Origin: Anastrepha obliqua
Taxonomy: Eukaryota; Arthropoda; Insecta; Diptera; Tephritidae
Direction of reading: 5' to 3'
Length of the DNA: 64,000 bases
NCBI RefSeq assembly: GCF_027943255.1
Contig: NC_072892.1
Coordinates: 23,645,792-23,709,791 of the forward strand
Shown: positions 55,790 to 64,000 of the stretch, in pieces
How positions within the stretch are numbered: position 1 is the first letter of the stretch
Layout: each line of letters starts with the position of its first letter
Notes under the pieces: generated by a model
The model's input: the letters and a program-made list of their open reading frames with translations, nothing else
The model's database searches: none
What the model was told of the DNA's origin: nothing
Program-made: the position numbers and the translations under genes

Positions 55790-56040
55790 CTTTTCATTAT
55801 CCGACTAACTTCTTTCTCTTTCCAAAACTGAAATTACTATTTCCAGGCATCTCTTTCAAACGGCAGAAAGCATAAAGATAATTCAGAGTTGAAGTCGATA
55901 CAGAAAAATGCGTTTGATAAAAGTTTTCACAATTGGTTTATTCTTTGGCATAAATGCATTATTTTGGAATGGGCGCACTTTGAAGGCGACACAATAAATG
56001 GAATGAAAAATAAATATTTTGTTTTTTTATTGACCAACTT
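55790..56040 (+). pseudogene. mariner transposase C-terminal fragment
   Basis: NFFLFPKLKLLF then, after a frameshift, ELKSIQKNAFDKSFHNWF and WHKCIILEWAHFEGD, corresponding to the 'DFFLFPKLK...LK.IPK..F...F..W..RW.KCI...G.YFEGD' end of irritans-type mariner transposases. The N-terminus and catalytic residues are missing. Confidence 0.6.
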
Positions 56041-57473
56041 CCTGGAACACAAGCATACATTTGTGTGTGCAAGCCCGTCCAACATAATTTCACGAACCAA
56101 TCCAGTGAACGAAACAGAAATAAAGATACTGGCAAAAATAGGTCAAAGTATAAACAAACACAAGTACATACATACTGCGAGAGTAAACACCGATAGAAAT
56201 TTATAGCGAATGTGGAGTTATCAATTAATGTGTTGCGCAGTGGCCAGGATGTGAGGCACAGAGTACCGCAGGTACCGTTAAAGAGAGTTGCTTAATAAAC
56301 ATAACTGAGTAGATAAATAGAGGGTGAGAGTGTTGTTCGTTAGTTGTAAGTTGTGTGCGAGTATAAATTGACATGTTGCTTTCCCTTTCACCAAGTACTG
56401 AGAGTTGAATTGAAAGAGTTGGATTTGTATTTGGGAGCACGCCAGATAAGAGCAAACTATTCTGGTGAGAGTTGCTAAAGGACAAACAATTAAGAGAGAT
56501 TAAACGAAAGAAATTAGGTCACCGGGGAAAATGAAACCGTGACTAACTTTACGTTTATTGCATACATACATATGTGCAATACTCCATGAAAAGTGAAAAT
56601 TGCAAAATTCTTAAGTTACTAACGGAGTCATTTCTAGTGCTATGGAATTTATAGTGCCTTGAGTTTCCGTGATAAGATAAGATTAAGAGAAACTAAGAGC
56701 ACTTTTGAGGTCGTTTTAAAATTTTATTTATTCGAAGCGTTATACTCAAAATTTTGTATATGTAGTATATGAGTGTGTCAAAGGTTAGTCTACCGAAATT
56801 TTGTACAATAGAAGTATGCAGAATGTTAGTATGTATCATTTGAAAGCATGGAGTTCTTTTTAGCCCATAGGGACGCGAAGGTTAAACTTTTAAAATGCTG
56901 TAGGGAGGAAAATCATTTTGTATCTCGTCGTTATACATATATGATATACATGTACATACATAGAGATACACACGCACATACGTATACTTATTGCATATGT
57001 ATGTATATAATTTAATAGGGGATAAAGTTTATCGAAACTTATAACTTCTCTTCAACAACAATTGCGCATATTTTGCCGCACAAGAAACTCTTTTTGTGCA
57101 TTATCCTGCTCTTACTTCGGGAGTGCGGACTTTACCTCACCTCAAATTATGTATCTGCCATGCAAAGCAAAACCATACTTAATACGAAAATTATGAGTCA
57201 CAATAACCAAGTACATTAAAAAACATTTGGCCTCTTTCCCAGTGGTATGTGTGTAAATAGAAACGCATAACTCCTTGTATGTATAAATATGTGTACTTAT
57301 TATACCTACACAAATACGATTACTGCCCTCAGACATGGGAAAATAGAGTTTTGAAAAACTTTTGAATACTTTTCATAATTCTAGGTTAGGTTATTGGGTT
57401 AGTTATTTATTGTTTTGTTCTATGTAATTATTCTATTCTAATGAAGGCAAGTACATACCTATGCAAGTATAAT

Positions 57474-57477
<4 letters not shown>
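56041..57477. other. no feature found
   Basis: AT-rich with short TATG microsatellites. Confidence 0.4.
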
Positions 57478-57512
<35 letters not shown>

Positions 57513-57518
57513 CATATG

Positions 57519-58255
57519 AAGGGTGATTGTTTAGCTATTATTTCTTCCAACAGTTGGTTTAAACAGCTGACGCACGTTTCGTGTTTTGTTTCACTGTCAA
57601 ACATCTTCAGTTTGGTCTATAATTTAACCATGAATCGTCTTGCAAACGAACAACGCTTACAAATCATTGAACTTTATTATAAAAATGCGTGTTCTGTTAA
57701 GAAAGTTTAAAGTCGAAAAATTGTGTTCAGCCACGAAGCTCATTTTTGGATCAATGGGTACGTAAATAAGCAGAATTGTCGATTTTGGAGTGAAGATCAG
57801 ACAGAAGAATTGCAAGAGCTACCAATGTATCCAGAAAAGGTCACAGTTTGGTGCGGTTTATGTGCTGGAGGTGTCATTGGACCGAACTTCTTCAAAGATG
57901 CTGCGAATCGTAACGTAACTGTGAATGGTGAGCGCTACCGTGAAATGATATCCAACTTTATATATATATATATATATACATTATATATATTATATATGTT
58001 AAAGCTCATGTCTATTCAGACAGGCCTGCTTCAATTAACGCATTGGAAGACAACATTAAAGCATTTATATGTGAGATACCGGCCGAAACATTGGGAAGAG
58101 TATGCCAGTCGCGGTCAACATTTGCATGAAATAATCTTCAAACATTAAAGTATATGGACTGTACTATCTATTTAAATAAAAATTTCATGCATTTTTCTGA
58201 ATTTTACGTGTGTTTTTTTGAAACACTTTCCTATAGTTCTTAAAAAATCACCCTT
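57519..58255 (+). mobile_element. rosa-type mariner deletion derivative
   Basis: Ends AAGGGTGATTGTTTAGC / TTCTTAAAAAATCACCCTT. Flanked on one side by TA repeat and on the other by SINE sequence. Confidence 0.8.
57630..58148 (+). pseudogene. rosa-type mariner transposase with two internal deletions
   Basis: The N-terminus MNRLANEQRLQIIELYYKNA (57630) ends in a stop after VKKV. It resumes at IVFSHEAHFWINGYVNKQNC, where the first catalytic Asp of FSDEAHF is His, and continues to VTVNGERYREMISNF (57957). A TA microsatellite (57958-57998) replaces the region with the second and third Asp. The last 30 residues reappear as IPAETLGRVCQ-like sequence and GQHLHEIIFKH in shifted frames. Confidence 0.8.
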
Positions 58256-58283
58256 GGCGCGTACACCGTTTTTGGGTGTTAAG

Positions 58284-61200
58284 ATTATGAAAAAAAATTA
58301 AAAATTAGTTTTTAAATCTAATATTGAAATACTTCCATCTGCATTTATGCGTATACATATGTGAACATACATGAAGGCACCTTTCTGGTCTAGAGACGTG
58401 AAATTTGAAAATTGAAGAAAAACAATCGGTATCGATTGAAGATCGTTTTTATTCATTAGATCAAAAAACATTTTTTCATTGACAATAATAAAAAAAATTG
58501 CTTCCCCTGACGTAACACTGGCATAACTGAGTGGGCTGCTCAGGTACGTCTGAAAAAACAAAAAAACAATTCGCTCGATTATTCATCAGGAGATATGTCG
58601 CTATGGTGGGTAGCACATTTACAAAAAAAAAAAAAAAAAAAATTTCTAAATATTTTATCTGTTTATTGGAAAAATAGGATATGTTTTTCACGTTCTGGCT
58701 CTTAAAAAAATAGAAAAATGGTTTATAAAATTATAATTCTGCTACCCGCGAGAGCCACAAGTCTACTCAATAACATATTAAAAATTCAAATCAATCGGTT
58801 CAGTACTTTTTGAGAAATTACCAACGCCAACTCGGAAAAAATAGATTCGAGAAAAATACGGTTAACGCGCTTATATCTGGGCGTCGTACTCCAAACCGGT
58901 CTTACATTACATTCTGTTACATTTTCCTTATTGCGAAGCCTCGCTCTACCAACAAGTTACCTGCTCTAGGCAACATTGCCCGAAGATATTTGGTATGTTG
59001 GACATCTGCTGTGGTGCAAGTGGCGCCACGAGCGTTAAATATAGCGAAAGAATAAAGTAAAAAAACCATGAACTGCAAAGCAAAATGAAGAAATGCGAAA
59101 AATGCAGCACTTGGGTAAGTAAAATTAATAAAACTTTTTACATTGCAATTGCCAATGATGTGGGGTAGAGAAAAGAAACTAAGGAAATATAAAATTGGCG
59201 CAAGCATGCAATCGACAACAAAGCTGCTGACCTAAATATTCAGTTAGTAAAAGTGCAGTAGGTTAGCACTCATAAATGCTACAGATTTTCCCATAAAACT
59301 ACTTATACATAGTTCTGCACTAGCTGTAGTATGTGAACGCACAAGTGCTCTGGATTGGCGAAAGCAGAAGAACTTCGCACCCCAGCTAATGCATACTACA
59401 CAACAAATAACTGCCTTCCTTTAAATTCGTTGGCCCAGTGAAGTGAAGTGAGGTAAGAATAAAATGCAATATGAAACTCTTTAAAGTAAGAAAAAATTTT
59501 AATAGGAGAAAATTTCAATTGGTGCGATTAGCAATCCAAAGTTAACCCATAACCAAATATTTATTACAAGGACTAAACTTTTAATTACTGCAATGAAGAG
59601 TGAATATTTGAGGCATCATTTTAATTTCCTTTGTATATTTGCGTAGAAAATAAACTATAAGGAAATGGTGCTGTTGGTTTGCTGCGGAGTCGCGGGTCGG
59701 CACGAGTCTAAGCCATATACATACATATGTACATTTGCGAAGGACGAAATTGTGTTAGCATTGAATTGAAAGTGATGCTGTCCGCTTCTGGTTTGACCTA
59801 GTTTTGCAGCTTTAGTTGTAAGTGCCACAGCCAAAATAATGCAATGCTTGCAAGAGCAGCCAAACATGTGCTGGCACAACGCAAGGCTTCGCATAGCATT
59901 CATTGAATTTTCCCACAATACGTAGATATGCTTATGTTTTATGCTATATGCATTTATATACTTAGTGTGCACCAACACATCTATGATACTTGCATGTACT
60001 GCGAACTGTTGTGGGAAATGCACTCCTACATGAATGCACATATGTGCGTATGTATGTGTGTATATATGCATTTGAATGCTCGTATTGTGAGAAACGAGTT
60101 ATAGCGGTTGGGTATGTATATAAATGAGTACATATGAAATCCTTTTTATGCTATGCTCAAGGTAAATTACGGTAAATGAAAGCGGGTCAAGCCTTGCAAA
60201 GGTCCTATAGAAGTGAGGGACGCCTGTACAGAGCATGCGGAGCAAGGCGAAAAAGTTAGCAGCAGCAACGCGCAAGTGACACAAGGACAATCAATTTCTA
60301 TGCAAGCAAATTTTACAACAAAAAAACGTAATCGACATTGTTGCTGCATATGTGTGGGAGGGAAATGTGTAAGTGCAGGTGACTGAAGCTGCGGGTGCTG
60401 GGCATTTACTTCAAATTTTATTCAGCAAATTCGGTCAAGGTGAATTCAAAAAACATTACGCATGTAATTGTGGATGCATGAATGTGTAAGTGTGTGTGTG
60501 TGCATAAAATATGTTGCCGTGATCAAGGATGTTCAGCTTAGGCGATAAAGCAACATTTCGTAATGCCATGCAATTTTTTCATGCTTGTCAAGATGATGAC
60601 CATTCATGATGACATTATTTTGCTCAATAGCCGTTTAATATATTACTATATATTCACTTTTATTATGTTTGCTTTTGTTTGGTGTGAAATCCATTGTGGC
60701 ATCGATGTGGAAATCTGAAATCGCTGCACTAAATATTGTGTAAGCCACTACTGTAATAGAACTTAAAAATTTAACTCAATTGCTGCATTTCTGCCACCCA
60801 CCTAGCCTTGCATTTGCGGCACTTAGCAAGGCCGTGTCGCAAGTTTTGTTGCATGCATGCAACGGCGTCGTGATACACTGCGTTGCTGTAGGGTTGAGTG
60901 GATAACACTGGGGTGGAGTGAAAAGTAAACCAGGTCAAGCATATTTACAGTGCAATTTATTCATTATATACTCGCAGCAGCATATATGCATATAGAATCA
61001 TATAGTAACATAAACGAGTACACACACACATATAGGAATGTACATATTTGTGTGCAAGTATATGCTTCGTATCTATTTGCCATAGTTACGGAGGCGCTGC
61101 TACTGCGGGTGATCAAAATACATACATACATACGAACCCAATTACATATGTGATACATTTTATGCAGACCCATATGCTAGCATACATACCTACATATGTA

Positions 61201-61882
61201 TGTATATATGTACATAAGAGCTACTCCTTCATACATTTTTATTTGTCCCACTTAGTTGCTGTGTTGTTGTTTGTAAGCATTCAATGTCTCAACCCAGACC
61301 TCGAAACGCATTGCTGAAGAGCATTAAATATGAATTATGTATGAGTATTTGTGTAACATTTTTATATTTGTACACACATACACCTATTACTATTCATTAG
61401 TCGCAATCACAGGCAAATTATGCAATAACTGTTAGTTTAAAATGCATTCATAATTTATTTTAATTAATTCATTTTCCCCCATTATGATTTACTAATTTTT
61501 TTTTTGTTTTTTGGAAATTCCTAGAGAAGTAGTAAAATGTGTAACAAAATTTAAGAGACTAATAAACCGCTAATTTTCCGCTTTCAGTGAACGATGCGCT
61601 AAATTTGAAATTTTTCCAATATTTTCAAATATTTTCCAATATTTAAGCAGATTACTCAAGCAAATATGTACAGAAAATGTTCTCGCACATAGTTATTTAG
61701 TGGGGAAACAAGCGCGAGAAGTCCCCATATGTGCTTTTGGAAAACATGAAAAATGCATGAAGTGAAAAAAGATCGTTAAATACATGAAATTAAAAAATTT
61801 TAGTTTAGAAGTATGAAACGCTGCAGTAGTTTTAATTTTAAAGCACAATTTTATTATACAATATAAATAAAATAAATAAACA
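58284..61882. other. no gene found
   Basis: AT-rich, with CATA/TATG microsatellites (60950-61215). Minus-strand open frames here (e.g. 59655-60071) are His/Tyr-rich translations of repeats without motifs. Confidence 0.45.
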
Positions 61883-61950
61883 ATTGGCGTTTACACCCTT
61901 TTTGGGGTGTTTGGCCGAACTCCTCCTCTTATTTGTGGTGTGCGTCTATG
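61883..61950 (-). repeat. SINE fragment (antisense)
   Basis: ATTGGCGTTTACACCC, TTTTTGGGGTGTTTGGCCGA and TTATTTGTGGTGTGCGTCTATG. Confidence 0.8.
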
Positions 61951-62792
61951 TGACTATCTGCACTATCAAAACTGCTCATTTACTCGTAAAGACATAAATA
62001 ATAATAGTATAACGCTTACTCGTACATACATATTTGATAAGTCTAAGCGTATTTGCATACAAACCGTTTGCTTTAAAAATTAAAAAAAAGTGGGGAAAAC
62101 ACAGTTGTGCTCTCTCTGCCCCTTTTGTACCTATGTATGTAAGTATGTGTGTATGTAGGTATATGCACTTACTACTGTGAAGGGAAGAAACTTTCCAATT
62201 TAAAAATTTAAAAATTTATTGTTTGTGCACCACGAAGCCTGATTTCCAATTAAACAAAAATTTTTCCAACACCAAATTGAACTTAAAAATCCAACAAAGA
62301 TAAACTTCCAGTAAAATAAACCCAGCATTTTGAAAATTGTATCATTCTTTTCACTAATTGAAAATAATGCTTTAAAAGTGAAAAAGAAGTGAAAATAAGA
62401 AAGCATACTTCCGAAAAAAGTGAGTTTGTTGTGAGTACCTTCAATGATAATCATCCTATTATAGAGAGGTCGAACGCTGCGTATGAGCAACTTTTAATGT
62501 TAATTTATAATCCGTAGAAAATGTCAGCGCAAATGAGTGCATGTACAAAATGCTCTCACATAATGCCATTTAGCGGCAATAAATTATATGAATTCATTTC
62601 TTTTAATTACACAGAAAACAAGCGAATGACTATAATTCTTAAAATTGGATGAAGAAATATGGTTTCACAAGGGTTCGTACACGGATTTTCTAATGAAATA
62701 GAAAATCTCTTTGATAATTGAACTTTTGGCTTTTTTATTTTAAGGCTAGTACTAAGTTCATAGCCGTAAAATTTCGCCAGCAAAATGCGTTT
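61951..62792. other. no feature found
   Basis: AT-rich. Confidence 0.4.
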
Positions 62793-62931
62793 GGCTTGCC
62801 TATTTGTAGTGTGCGCATTGATGTTGTTCCACAAATGGAGCGACCTACAGTTTTAAGCCGATTCCGCACGCCAAAATGGTTTTTATCAGTAGCTTTTTCA
62901 TGGCAGAAATAAACTCGGAGGTTTGCCTGCC
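62793..62931 (-). repeat. SINE fragment (antisense)
   Basis: GCCTATTTGTAGTGTGCGCATTG, GTTGTTCCACAAATGGAG, CCTACAGTTTTAAGCCGATTCCG and AAACTCGGAGGTTTGCC. Confidence 0.8.
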
Positions 62932-63054
62932 ATAATAAGTTAGTATTAAGAATTAATAAAATGAAAAATTCATAATTAGTATATAAACTCTAGAATATTT
63001 GTCTCGTATGGCTGGACATTTTGTTTCTCAACATTTAAAAAAATGTATTTTTTG

Positions 63055-63320
63055 TTACTGGACAAATTTTATATGTTGGTTTTTGTAAATCAAGACATTT
63101 TACACTCTTTAGGGCACTTTAATAAGAAGTAATATAAAATTTTAATTATTTATTGATACAAATTCTACAAAAATACTGGGCAAATTTTATATATTGTGTT
63201 TTTTAAGTCAAGACATTTTGAGCGTTTTTTACACTCTTTTTTGAGACAAACTATTTATTTTTATACTATTTAGGGCACTTTAATAAGAAGCTATTTTTTG
63301 ATTATTTATTGAAAAAATTG
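63055..63320 (+). repeat. diverged tandem duplication (two units)
   Basis: TACTGG.CAAATTTTATAT, AATCAAGACATTTTACACTC and AGGGCACTTTAATAAGAAG occur in 63055-63165 and again in 63172-63320 with a small insertion. Confidence 0.75.
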
Positions 63321-63329
63321 TATGTACTC

Positions 63330-63840
63330 AATTTGGAATCAGCACGACTCAACTAACGCATGGGATGAAAATCTGTATTTAAATGTGTAGATAGAGCGAC
63401 AACATGCCCAGAAAGTCCGTCACGCTTTGCGTTCTTTGCATTTCACTGATCCAATTCCATCCCAAAAAATTCGGTGCTTGCGCATCAACCTAAAATCACT
63501 AGATAGAAGAAGGACTATTCTCTCCCTAATTTTCGTTTTCGATTTGATAAATGGTTGATTTACCCCCCATCGTTACTCGAGAAAATTAACTTCACAGCGA
63601 AGTTTACGAAATCATGCCCTTTTCTGGTTAGAGACGGCGAGCACAAATTAAACTTCTAATGCTCCGATTTCTAGAACTTTGAGAGAATGCAATTTGCTGC
63701 CAAGCCATATTGGCCTGATTTTTTTCCACAAAGTACTACTTAAAAATGTTACAAAATGAATGCCTTAACAAGATTCTATTTTTTCGCTGAAATGTCACAT
63801 TTTCTCCATTAAAATGAAATAAATAAACTTTAAGTTTTGA
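63330..63840 (+). pseudogene. degenerate LINE reverse transcriptase C-terminus
   Basis: Reads IERQHAQKVRHALRSLHF, LDRRRTILSLIFVFDLING and, after a frameshift, IYPPSLLEKINF and QFAAKPYWPDF, corresponding to the 'I.RVQ..F.R.ALR.L...Y..R...I.L..L..RR......F..D...G..' C-terminal region of Jockey/CR1-like ORF2 proteins. Several shifts and stops. Confidence 0.55.
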
Positions 63841-64000
63841 TTAAGTAGCTTAGTATTAGTCTGGTTTTCATAGACTTTTTTGATATACTCCACTTTTAGA
63901 TTATTTATAATTAAAATAAATTAGATAAATAAAAATTATAGAGTTCACCCCAATTTTTCTATGCTTCAACTTTTGCTTAAGCAATGATTTCCGCATATTT

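Larger units (their letters stand above)
57478..58283 (-). repeat. SINE fragment split by a mariner insertion
   Basis: The (TA)n tail at 57478-57510 and TTGGCGCGTACACCGTTTTTGGGTGTT at 58256-58283 are the two neighbouring parts of an antisense SINE, separated by the mariner at 57519-58255. Confidence 0.65.

Noticed and set aside
59655..60071. 138-codon minus-strand frame
   Set aside because: His/Tyr/Thr-rich product of CATA/TATG microsatellites; no motif and no splice signals joining it to the Glut4EF-like gene.

Overview
This is nuclear DNA from a higher dipteran, most likely a tephritid-like fruit fly. The evidence is short GT-AG introns, fly orthologues with homopolymer tracts (a Glut4EF/ZNF395-type zinc-finger protein, the CARM1/Art4 arginine methyltransferase, a Spn100A-like serpin), an AT-rich background, and a heavy load of rosa-type mariner, Tc1, Transib, Harbinger, Helentron-like and LINE/SINE sequence. 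Species is inference. All calls come from reading the sequence; no search was run.

Layout. 1-0.65 kb: last coding stretch of an unrecognised plus-strand gene that enters from the left. 1.8-4.1 kb: an element with long terminal inverted repeats and a 9-bp target duplication (Mutator-like geometry) that encloses a decayed CCT8-type chaperonin fragment. 4.1-13.4 kb: foldback element, Harbinger deletion derivative, mariner/Tc1 chimera, non-LTR reverse transcriptase. 13.4-17.3 kb: Helentron-like element (minus strand) carrying two MITEs and a nearly complete Tc1 element with 212-bp inverted repeats. 18.2-24.3 kb: two exons of a minus-strand serpin; its 4.3-kb intron holds a rosa-type mariner, itself interrupted by a second Helentron-like element that carries two tandem U2 snRNA pseudogenes. 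25.6-28.5 kb: SINE and a Transib transposase gene with four in-frame stops. 28.7-31.2 kb: LINE 3' fragments and a TTATG satellite. 31.2-44.4 kb: gene-poor, with mariner/MITE nests and dispersed repeats.

44.5-53.4 kb: 3' part of a Glut4EF-like gene on the minus strand; the complete six-exon CARM1/Art4 gene lies on the plus strand inside one of its introns. The Glut4EF-like stop (UGA) is followed in frame by 197 further open codons, a candidate readthrough extension. 53.4-64 kb: presumed intron or upstream DNA of that gene with microsatellites, mariner remnants, SINE fragments and a degenerate LINE at the right edge.

A tRNA-derived SINE family (body, box-A/B head, TA-repeat tail) recurs about 14 times. 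How the genes work together: Art4 is a nuclear histone/coactivator arginine methyltransferase and the Glut4EF-like protein a DNA-binding factor; they share a locus physically, and no pathway link is visible. Most of the remaining sequence is transposon nesting.
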